Assembly: GCA_017431185.1 (NCBI GenBank)
Contig: JAFRLP010000035.1
Coordinates: forward strand, 1-6,794
Origin: Victivallales bacterium
Lineage (GTDB): Bacteria > Verrucomicrobiota > Lentisphaeria > Oligosphaerales > Oligosphaeraceae
Direction of reading: 5' to 3'
DNA length: 6,794 nucleotides
Below the pieces are notes generated by a model. It did no database searches and was not told the DNA's origin. It saw only the letters and a list, made by a program, of their open reading frames with translations. Positions 1-6,133 of this stretch are shown piece by piece. Each line of letters starts with the position of its first letter. The stretch's first letter is position 1. The position numbers and the translations under genes are program-made.

Positions 1-201
1 ACCTAGAACAGTGTAGATGGCAGCCCGGGTGTCGCTGTCGGCAATGGGCAGGATCTTGGCGATGGTTTGGAGGTCGCCTTCCCGAATGGACTGCCTGAAC
101 GGTATGTTCAGGTTCTCCTGGGTAAGCGGAGCATTCTGCCAAAGAGGCAGCCAGAACGGGAAGAAAGCGATGGTGGTGACGAGGAGAGCGGGGTCTAGCA
201 T
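1..201 (-). CDS. Start of an unrecognised protein with an N-terminal hydrophobic segment (3' end outside the window)
   Basis: An open frame begins at an ATG seven bases after the permease stop and continues without a stop to the window edge, giving 67 visible residues. It opens with MLDPALLVTTIAFFPFW, a hydrophobic stretch that could be a signal anchor or an uncleaved signal peptide. A more polar, probably helical region follows (REGDLQTIAKILPIADSDTR). No clear Shine-Dalgarno sequence precedes this ATG, but the hydrophobic start and the tight spacing match the layout of the operon. Too little is visible to assign a family. It may be another membrane component of the transporter cluster, by position only. 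Confidence 0.6.
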   Translation of the reverse strand, partial: MLDPALLVTTIAFFPFWLPLWQNAPLTQENLNIPFRQSIREGDLQTIAKILPIADSDTRAAIYTVLG

Positions 202-208
202 GGCAAGG

Positions 209-1990
209 TCACTTTTGTTCGCGGAAAAGACTGCGTACGCGCCAAGCCGAAATCGCAATGAGCAGAACGGTCAGGGCACAGGAGATGATGAGATGGTTGA
301 CCCAGAGCCGCTGTCCGAAGATGTGCGGGAGGTCGGTGGCCAGGGAGTGGTCCAGTGTAATCTCCAGAGCCGCCACGAAGGGATTGAACATCAGGAAGCA
401 TGCCTGCATTGCGGGACTGGTGCGCGCTCCGAACAGCAGGATGGCCAGGGACCCCGCCACGACCAGCAGGGCAAAGCCATAGCTGGCTGCCGTGGCCACG
501 CCTGTGGTGGGGGAGAAGCAGGAGGCGCATAATCCCGCTGAGGTCAGGAGCAGGCAGGTCACCGACAGCACCGCCACCCAGGAGAACACGCGGGAGTAAA
601 TCTGGCAGCCGTGTTGGATTGCCTCGCCTGCCACGGACAGCGCCTCCTGGGAGAGGCCATGGGGTATCATGGCCGCAAAGTCGGGGGATTCGTTGGATTC
701 CAGGAAAACCAGCACCACCAGGACGGGCAGGCTGCTCAGCAGGAAAATCATCACATACAGCAGGGCGGCCTTGATTTTGCCCAGGACAACGGTGAAGGAG
801 GTCAGCGGGGAGAGTCGCAGGAGCAGGAAGGTGTTGTTGGAAAGTTCGTCCGTCACGCTGCCGCTGGAGACGGTGGGGGCCAGCAGGGAGATGAGACCGA
901 GCTGGAAGATGATGGCAACCGCTCGGATGCGGTCAATCTCCGTCTCCCCGACCTGTCCTAGAATGGCCACCAGCAACCCCAGGCTGATGCAGATGCACAC
1001 GGACAGGGCGCGGATGATGAACTTGGGATTGCCGAAAATCTTGCTGCGGATTTCCGCGACAAACACGCAGTTTCGCCAGCCTGGAATGGGTTTCTTGCGG
1101 CGCAGGGGGTCAATCAGATAGAACGGCCAGCCCAGTTTTCGCTTGAGCATGGTCTTGGTGTCGGTGTACTGGGTGACGGTTTGCGTGCGTTTGAAATTGG
1201 GCGGCGCAAAGATGAAGCAGGCGAAGACGATGAAGCTCAATATGCCCAGAACAGCCATGCCGACGGCAAACCAGAAGAAGGTGCTGGAGGCCTTGGCCCC
1301 AACCACGTCGATTTCGTATGCTTCGGTGAATTGCAGGGCAAACAGAGCCTCATACGGACTCAAGGCGCGAAGCCGTATGAACCATGGCTTGAGGGCGGGG
1401 ATGTCGAACAGTGCGTATGGCAGCCAGGTCGCTCCCGCCACCAGCGCCACCGCAATATAGGTCAGCAGCAGCGACACGTATGTGCGGCGGCAGAGCGAAC
1501 TGATGGCCAGTCCCATCAGCCCGAACACGATGGTGGACACTCCCGCCACGGAAAGCGCCTTGAGCAAGGTCGGGATGCTGATGCCGCCGCTGAGCGCGCA
1601 AAGGCTGGCGATGGGCACGGTCACCAGGAACAGGACAAGCGAGATGCCCAGACTGCCGACCAGTTTGCCCAGAAAGATTTCCCATGGGGCAAGCAGGCTG
1701 GTCTGGAGCATCGGGAAGGTGTTGCGCTCCCGCTCGAAGGTGATGCTGCTGGCCGTGAAGCCTGCGGTCATCAGCAGCAGGAAGGTCAGTTCCGCCCCCA
1801 GGAAGATGGTGAACAGTTCGTTGCTGTTGGCGTCGCTGAAAATGCCGGTGCGGGGCCAGAGAAAGTAAAGAATGAAGGCGAGGCTCAGGGAGGCGACTGC
1901 GGCCAGGACGATGGTCTTGCGGTTGCGGGCCGCGCTGGTGAACTCGCGTTTGAGGATGGGGTTGTCCAGGAGTCTGGTGAGGATTGGCAT
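209..1990 (-). CDS. Fused two-half ABC-2 type permease, about 12 membrane spans
   Basis: This 593-residue integral membrane protein is the likely channel for the ATPase encoded 14 bases upstream. AGGAG lies seven bases before its ATG. Each half shows an N-terminal amphipathic segment and about six spans: roughly 27-45, 58-80, 112-133, 145-166, 171-192 and 238-262, then 325-345, 356-377, 408-430, 467-490, 499-521 and 564-583. The two halves are homologous. The ABC-2 hallmark (Thr, acidic/polar, N-T, then LGK) occurs at 84-109 (TFERERNTF to LGK) and again at 380-405 (TDELSNNTF to LGK) with identical internal spacing. SPYEALFAL at 211-219 matches NPFVAALEI at 536-544. A basic cytosolic linker (KRKLGWPF, LRRKK) joins the halves at about 265-305. 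The second hallmark has lost the ERER charges. Most ABC-2 permeases are single six-span units of about 250-400 residues, so this is a fused pseudo-dimer. The substrate is unknown. Confidence 0.93.
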   Translation of the reverse strand: MPILTRLLDNPILKREFTSAARNRKTIVLAAVASLSLAFILYFLWPRTGIFSDANSNELFTIFLGAELTFLLLMTAGFTASSITFERERNTFPMLQTSLLAPWEIFLGKLVGSLGISLVLFLVTVPIASLCALSGGISIPTLLKALSVAGVSTIVFGLMGLAISSLCRRTYVSLLLTYIAVALVAGATWLPYALFDIPALKPWFIRLRALSPYEALFALQFTEAYEIDVVGAKASSTFFWFAVGMAVLGILSFIVFACFIFAPPNFKRTQTVTQYTDTKTMLKRKLGWPFYLIDPLRRKKPIPGWRNCVFVAEIRSKIFGNPKFIIRALSVCICISLGLLVAILGQVGETEIDRIRAVAIIFQLGLISLLAPTVSSGSVTDELSNNTFLLLRLSPLTSFTVVLGKIKAALLYVMIFLLSSLPVLVVLVFLESNESPDFAAMIPHGLSQEALSVAGEAIQHGCQIYSRVFSWVAVLSVTCLLLTSAGLCASCFSPTTGVATAASYGFALLVVAGSLAILLFGARTSPAMQACFLMFNPFVAALEITLDHSLATDLPHIFGQRLWVNHLIISCALTVLLIAISAWRVRSLFREQK

Positions 1991-2004
1991 CGGCGTTCTC
2001 CTGG

Positions 2005-2925
2005 TCAGTGATGGGTGACGGAGAGGAACACCTGCTCCAGATTGGCCTGGTCTTCCCTGAATTCAGACACCTCCACCCCTCCTTGGACGAGGGCGGTCAG
2101 CAGTTTGGGCAGGCTGCCGCGCGCCCCCATGTAGGTGAATTGCAGTTCGTTCTCATGGGCGACGGGGCGGGTCACTCCTGGGGTCTTTTTGCATATCGCC
2201 AGGGCCTTGTCCATTCCGGAGAGAACGGCAATCACGATCTTGAGGTTCTCCTGGACTTTTCGGGTGACCTCTTCCACGGTGCCAAAGGCGAGCAGACGCC
2301 CTTTCTCCAGGATTCCGATGAGGTCGCACACCCCAGCCAGCTCCGGCAGGATGTGGCTGGAAAGCATGATGGTTTTGCCCAGGTTGCGCAGGCGGACGAT
2401 GGTGCGGCGCATCTCGATGCGGGCGTATGGGTCGAGGCCAGAGGCCGGTTCGTCCAGGATCAGGACTTTGGGGTCGTGCAGCAAGGTTTTGGCGAGACCG
2501 ATTTTCTGGGTCATGCCCTTGGAGAGCGAGGCGACCTGGTAGTCAATCATGTGGGCTGCCCCCGTGATGCCCAGCACCTCCTTGATGCGCGAGGCGCGCT
2601 GTTTGGCGGGGATATGGTAGGCGGCGCAGAAGAAGTCCAGGTATTCCCAGACGCTCATCTGGTCATAGACCCCGAAGTTGTCTGGCATATAGCCGACAAT
2701 GCGTTTGATTTTTGCGGCGTTTTGAGGTGTGACCTCCAGTCCGTCAATGAATGCCTGGCCGGAGGACTGCCGGTACAGCCCGCACAATATCTTGATGGTC
2801 GTGGATTTCCCTGCGCCGTTGGGGCCGATGTAGCCGAAGATTTTGCCTTTGGGGATGGTCATGGAGAGGTCGTGGACTCCGCGCCCCCCTCCAAAGTCAC
2901 GATTTAGATGCTCGATGCGAATCAT
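2005..2925 (-). CDS. ABC transporter ATP-binding protein (ABC-2 exporter type)
   Basis: This 306-residue cytosolic ATPase drives the neighbouring permease. Visible motifs are Walker A GPNGAGKST at residues 34-42, a degenerate signature LSKGM at 134-138, Walker B LILDEP at 155-160 followed by the D-loop SGLDP, and the switch histidine H191 in LSSHIL. The usual glutamine of the Q-loop is replaced: YMPDNFGVYDQM places D82 where Q normally stands. From memory, ATPases paired with ABC-2 exporters of this group can carry a similar PD sequence. About 90 residues follow the nucleotide-binding domain, ending in LEQVFLSVTHH. This is the usual tail of ABC-2-type ATPases such as the CcmA, NatA and GldA-like proteins. 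The start is supported by GAGG seven bases upstream, overlapping the previous gene's stop. The permease gene begins 14 bases after this stop. The substrate is not predictable from the sequence. Confidence 0.95.
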   Translation of the reverse strand: MIRIEHLNRDFGGGRGVHDLSMTIPKGKIFGYIGPNGAGKSTTIKILCGLYRQSSGQAFIDGLEVTPQNAAKIKRIVGYMPDNFGVYDQMSVWEYLDFFCAAYHIPAKQRASRIKEVLGITGAAHMIDYQVASLSKGMTQKIGLAKTLLHDPKVLILDEPASGLDPYARIEMRRTIVRLRNLGKTIMLSSHILPELAGVCDLIGILEKGRLLAFGTVEEVTRKVQENLKIVIAVLSGMDKALAICKKTPGVTRPVAHENELQFTYMGARGSLPKLLTALVQGGVEVSEFREDQANLEQVFLSVTHH

Positions 2926-2931
2926 AGTGGG

Positions 2932-2936
2932 ACCTC
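2932..2936 (-). promoter_or_regulatory. Ribosome-binding site overlapping the upstream stop codon
   Basis: On the minus strand GAGGT lies six bases before the ATPase ATG at 2923-2925. Its first two bases (GA) are the last two of the TGA stop of the preceding membrane-protein gene. A ribosome terminating there would sit on the initiation site. This suggests translational coupling, so the two proteins would be made together. Confidence 0.7.
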
Positions 2937-5292
2937 AATAGGTGATGGTGGCGGTGATGGCTTGGATTTTCCAGTTGAGGACACGGGCGGTGTAGCCGCC
3001 CATCGGCATTGCGTCCTGTGGATTGGGTTGCTTGGAATCCAGACGGAGGACAAAGGTGAACTGCTGGGATGCAGGCGGGAAGAGCGCTTTTCCAGTGACG
3101 TCGAAGACCATGCGCGAACCCTCTGTCGAGGTGGCCTGGATGCGTGTGCCGGTGGCCGTCACAAGATAGCCGCTGGTGCGGATGATGTTGCCTGGGTCGG
3201 CGGTGCTTAAGTCAATGACGACGCGGGTGGGGGAGGGCTGGAACAGTTCGGCCAGAGGCCGGAAGGCGAAATGCACCTCCGTGTTCGGCAGTGACTGTAC
3301 GGTGGTTTCCTGCCACTGGCCATTGCGGTAGAGGTTCTTGACCAGTGATTTATCATCGGCGGACCAGGCTATGCAATCTGACGGCACGGTGAAATGTTCC
3401 TTCTGCGGGGCCTCCACCTTGACTGGGATGAATATCTGCTCGCTGACGTAACTGTGAAAGTCTCCTGCGTCAGTGGTGGCCGTGAAGGCCTGCACCTGGC
3501 AGTTGTCCTGAGAGCGCACCAGCAGTACGCCTGGCGAGCGCACGGCGCGCTGTTCCTGTTGCCGCAGCAAGGCGGTGAACACGGTGTCCGTCTCCACTTG
3601 CGCGCCCAAGGCAGTTTCAATGACTTTCCCGCCGACGACCTTCAGGGCGCGGATTTGACCAGGAAGGATTAGCATGGCTCGGTTGCAATCCTGGAATTGC
3701 GGGGGGAGGCTCCAGTCGTCCAGCCGCGAGGACTCCCCTGCCAGGCGGAGTTGTGGGAGGGGGAATGGGGTGGCGTCCCAATCGTCTCCCGTGGCGCACC
3801 AGTAGAAGGTGCGCGGTTTCATCTGGCGTAGCTGCAGGCTTTTGAAGCCAGTACACTGTTCATCGGTGAGAATCCAGAGAGGGGAGGGCGCCATGGCCTC
3901 CTTTCCCTCGTGGTTGAAGACGGGACGGGGAGGCTGCGGCTCCAGCAGAAGGCGGGTCTGCTGACCGGCCACGGTGGGGGTGACGTCCTTCTGGGAGAGC
4001 AGCATGGTGTCGGCCTCGCTGGCGCCCAGGCCATTGTCCCAGGATGTGTGCATCAAGGTGGTCATGCCGTTTTCCGCCTGCTTTTGGACGACTCCCTTGG
4101 CGCGCACCATGACAAACGCGGTCATCACCAGGCCGAATCCGCACAGCGCCAGCCAGCCGGACGCGTGTTTTTTGAGATGGAATGACACGCCTAGAATGGC
4201 TGCGCCGACCAGCAGGTAGAGCAGCAGCAGCTTGGCGATAAGGGTGGCTGGTGGGATGCTATAGCCCTGCAGTTGCTGCATGAGGGCATTGGAACTGTTG
4301 GTCAGGTAGGGGCGCATCGTCAGGGGACGGTAGTTGCAGTGTCCCTGAATGATTGTCCAGAGCGTCAGGTCGAATTCCTGGGCCGCCTCATGCAGTTCGC
4401 TGGGGCTATAGGCCAGGGCCAGCACCGTGCCCGCCCCATGGCGGGACAGCGCCATCACCGGCATGCCGGATTGCTCCAGCAGGGAGACGCCGTTGCCGGG
4501 CAGGGTGTGCAGTCGGTTGACCCGTTTGAGCCCTTTGCCTTGGGGGAGACGGACACCGAAGGCGCGGGCCGCCTCCAGGGAGTCCTCCTCGGGCAGGACG
4601 GCCACGGGAGTCCAGGGCAGGAAATCCTCCAGAATGGTGCTGCGCAAGGCCAACTGTCCTTTGGGGGAGGCAAGCAGCAGCATTCCGCCTTGGAGCACGT
4701 ATTCGCGGATGGCCTGGAGTTGCGCGGTCGTGTACTGTTCCAGGTCCAGGTCATGGAGCAGCAAAATCTGGTGTTGGCGGATGGCTGCCCAGTTCGGGGG
4801 CAGGGAGGCGTGGGAGAATGTGGTGACCATGCATCGGTAGGGGAGGTCGGGGAGTTTGGCCAGGCCGCCCATGCCGTGAAGGGTGCCTGCGTCCTCCACC
4901 GCGCCGATGCTCAGGAAATTGGTGCCGGCCAGGCGCATGATGATGCTCTGCTTGTCCAGCACTCGGTCATTCTGGATGAGCTGCACCAGGTATTGTTCCG
5001 TCTGGCAGGTGACGACCTGAAAGCGTCCTTCGAGGCGTGTTTTGGGAGGGAGGCGCAGCGCCCTGCTGTAGATGGCTCCGTTTTCGCTGTTGATGGGGCG
5101 AAGCGTGAGCATGAGCCGCGCTTCGGCGTCATCGGGATTCTCGACCGTGTAGTTTAGGAGGGCGGCGGTGTCGGACTGGCGCGGAAGGCCATTGCCATGC
5201 CGAATGGAGCAAGCCACCAGTTTGGGTTCCGCCAGAAGCAGACTTGGTAGCATCAGGGGGAGCAGAAGAAGCAGGTGGCTACGTCGAATCAT
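2935..5292 (-). CDS. Exported membrane protein with amidotransferase-like domain, probable ABC transporter partner
   Basis: This is a 785-residue protein. The start at 5292 is preferred over an ATG at 5382. It has AAGG six bases upstream, does not overlap pyrK, and begins with a textbook signal peptide (MIRRSH, then a leucine-rich core, with likely cleavage after A21). The N-terminal part up to about residue 165 looks like a beta-rich domain. Residues about 175-315 resemble a class I glutamine amidotransferase-like fold, with strand QILLLHDLDL, helix LQAIREYVLQGG, strand MLLLASP, and later GAGTVLALAYSPSEL. No catalytic Cys/His pair is obvious, so binding or scaffolding is more likely than catalysis. 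Two membrane spans at about 350-370 and 379-397 flank a short basic loop (HLKKH). This predicts that both large parts face the periplasm or outside. The C-terminal 390 residues are beta-rich and unrecognised. The stop lies inside the ribosome-binding site of the ABC ATPase gene, so the two are tightly coupled. By analogy with GldG-type auxiliary proteins it probably works with that transporter. This is inference. Confidence 0.85.
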   Translation of the reverse strand: MIRRSHLLLLLPLMLPSLLLAEPKLVACSIRHGNGLPRQSDTAALLNYTVENPDDAEARLMLTLRPINSENGAIYSRALRLPPKTRLEGRFQVVTCQTEQYLVQLIQNDRVLDKQSIIMRLAGTNFLSIGAVEDAGTLHGMGGLAKLPDLPYRCMVTTFSHASLPPNWAAIRQHQILLLHDLDLEQYTTAQLQAIREYVLQGGMLLLASPKGQLALRSTILEDFLPWTPVAVLPEEDSLEAARAFGVRLPQGKGLKRVNRLHTLPGNGVSLLEQSGMPVMALSRHGAGTVLALAYSPSELHEAAQEFDLTLWTIIQGHCNYRPLTMRPYLTNSSNALMQQLQGYSIPPATLIAKLLLLYLLVGAAILGVSFHLKKHASGWLALCGFGLVMTAFVMVRAKGVVQKQAENGMTTLMHTSWDNGLGASEADTMLLSQKDVTPTVAGQQTRLLLEPQPPRPVFNHEGKEAMAPSPLWILTDEQCTGFKSLQLRQMKPRTFYWCATGDDWDATPFPLPQLRLAGESSRLDDWSLPPQFQDCNRAMLILPGQIRALKVVGGKVIETALGAQVETDTVFTALLRQQEQRAVRSPGVLLVRSQDNCQVQAFTATTDAGDFHSYVSEQIFIPVKVEAPQKEHFTVPSDCIAWSADDKSLVKNLYRNGQWQETTVQSLPNTEVHFAFRPLAELFQPSPTRVVIDLSTADPGNIIRTSGYLVTATGTRIQATSTEGSRMVFDVTGKALFPPASQQFTFVLRLDSKQPNPQDAMPMGGYTARVLNWKIQAITATITY

Positions 5293-5298
5293 GTTTTG

Positions 5299-5302
5299 CC
5301 TT
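5299..5302 (-). promoter_or_regulatory. Ribosome-binding site that decides the start of the exported membrane protein
   Basis: On the minus strand AAGG lies six bases before the ATG at 5290-5292, in the 16-base gap after the pyrK stop. It supports the 785-residue form that starts directly at the signal peptide. The alternative ATG at 5382 would add 30 residues rich in Arg, Pro and Ser before the hydrophobic core and overlap pyrK by 74 bases. Confidence 0.6.
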
Positions 5303-5308
5303 GTTTTT

Positions 5309-6109
5309 TTAGAATACCAGGGAGTCGGCTGGATAGACGGGGCCCTCGGCGCAGATGCGCGAATATGTCCAGCCTTGCCCATTGTCGGCTTTGACCTTGG
5401 TCACGCAGGCGAAGCATGCCCCGACGCCACAGCACATGGCCTGGTCAAGGCTCAGTTCGCCTGTGATGCCGAGGCGGGGCATCACTCCCGCCAATGTCTT
5501 GAGCATGGGCACGGGGCCGCAGGCCGCCAGCCAGAAAAAAGGAGCGGATGCATGAATTTCCTCCAGCAAGGAGGTCACGCGACCATGGAAGCCCACGCTT
5601 CCGTCGTCGGTGGAGAGATGCACTTCACAGCCCAGGCCGGCGTATTCGTCAGCCAGCAGGATATCACCGGCGGTGCGCCCGCCAATCAGCACTGTGGGCG
5701 GTTGTTGGGCATTCTTGGCCACAAGGAAGGTGGCCGCGCAACCGTACCCGCCCGCCACGATGACGCTTTTTCCCGAATGGCTTTCCGGCAGAGGGGAGAA
5801 TGGCCGTCCGACAGGTCCGAGCACATCCAGAGCGGCTCCCTGCGGCACACGGCTGAGCCGTGCTGTTCCGATGCCCACCACCTTGTAAAGGATGGCCAGC
5901 CGCCCTGTGGTCGGGTCTGTGTCGAAGATGCTGAAGGGCCGGCGCAGGATGTGGCCCTCCAAATCGGGGATGCGGACATGGACGAATTGCCCAGCCTGCG
6001 CCAGCGAGGCAATCTCCGGCAGAGAGAGTTCCAGGCGGAAATAGTCGCCCTGCAGACGGGTGTTGCAAAGGACAGTCCCCAGCGCTTGAATCTTGGTGTG
6101 GTCAGTCAT
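5309..6109 (-). CDS. pyrK: Dihydroorotate dehydrogenase electron-transfer subunit (PyrK family)
   Basis: This 266-residue protein matches the usual PyrK length. PyrK is the cytosolic FAD/[2Fe-2S] subunit of class 1B dihydroorotate dehydrogenase. It passes electrons from dihydroorotate oxidation on PyrD to NAD+ in pyrimidine synthesis. In order, the sequence shows a ferredoxin-reductase-like FAD domain with RRPFS at about residues 56-60, a glycine-rich nucleotide loop AGGYG at 119-123, TDDGSVGFHG at 167-176, and ACGPVPML at 196-203. The C-terminal cluster has C227, C232, C235 and C253, followed by the family-typical EGPVYPAD ending. The Cys spacing is x4, x2, x17. The last gap is a little long because of an ADNGQGW stretch. 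The start at 6109 has no evident Shine-Dalgarno site, and the next in-frame codon that matters upstream is the stop of the preceding gene. The next gene follows after 16 bases. No pyrD is visible beside it. A related NAD(P)H-ferredoxin reductase subunit is the main alternative, but the C-terminus favours PyrK. Confidence 0.92.
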   Translation of the reverse strand: MTDHTKIQALGTVLCNTRLQGDYFRLELSLPEIASLAQAGQFVHVRIPDLEGHILRRPFSIFDTDPTTGRLAILYKVVGIGTARLSRVPQGAALDVLGPVGRPFSPLPESHSGKSVIVAGGYGCAATFLVAKNAQQPPTVLIGGRTAGDILLADEYAGLGCEVHLSTDDGSVGFHGRVTSLLEEIHASAPFFWLAACGPVPMLKTLAGVMPRLGITGELSLDQAMCCGVGACFACVTKVKADNGQGWTYSRICAEGPVYPADSLVF

Positions 6110-6133
6110 GGAAAGATGGGTGGGCCGTCTGTG

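Noticed and set aside
1181..2011. A 276-codon plus-strand open frame opposite the first half of the permease
   Set aside because: Same register effect. The product is a hydrophilic Gln/Gly/Glu-rich mirror of the hydrophobic permease codons.
1984..2907. A 307-codon plus-strand open frame covering almost all of the ABC ATPase gene
   Set aside because: Same codon register as the ATPase, whose motifs are unmistakable. It is an antisense shadow.
4273..5157. A 294-codon plus-strand open frame opposite the exported membrane protein
   Set aside because: Same register effect. The minus-strand frame has a signal peptide, membrane spans and coupled neighbours.
5206..5220. Possible lipoprotein lipobox (LVAC) near residue 28 of the exported membrane protein
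   Set aside because: Charged residues (EPK) lie between the hydrophobic core and LVAC, which is not typical of a lipoprotein signal. An ordinary cleavage after A21 fits better.
5304..5311. A run of T on the plus strand after pyrK, considered as a terminator tract
   Set aside because: On the transcribed minus strand it reads as A, and no hairpin precedes it. The next gene starts 16 bases after the pyrK stop.
5290..5382. Longer start for the exported membrane protein at 5382
   Set aside because: It would overlap pyrK by 74 bases and place 30 Pro/Arg/Ser-rich residues ahead of a perfect signal peptide. The ATG at 5292 has its own ribosome-binding site.
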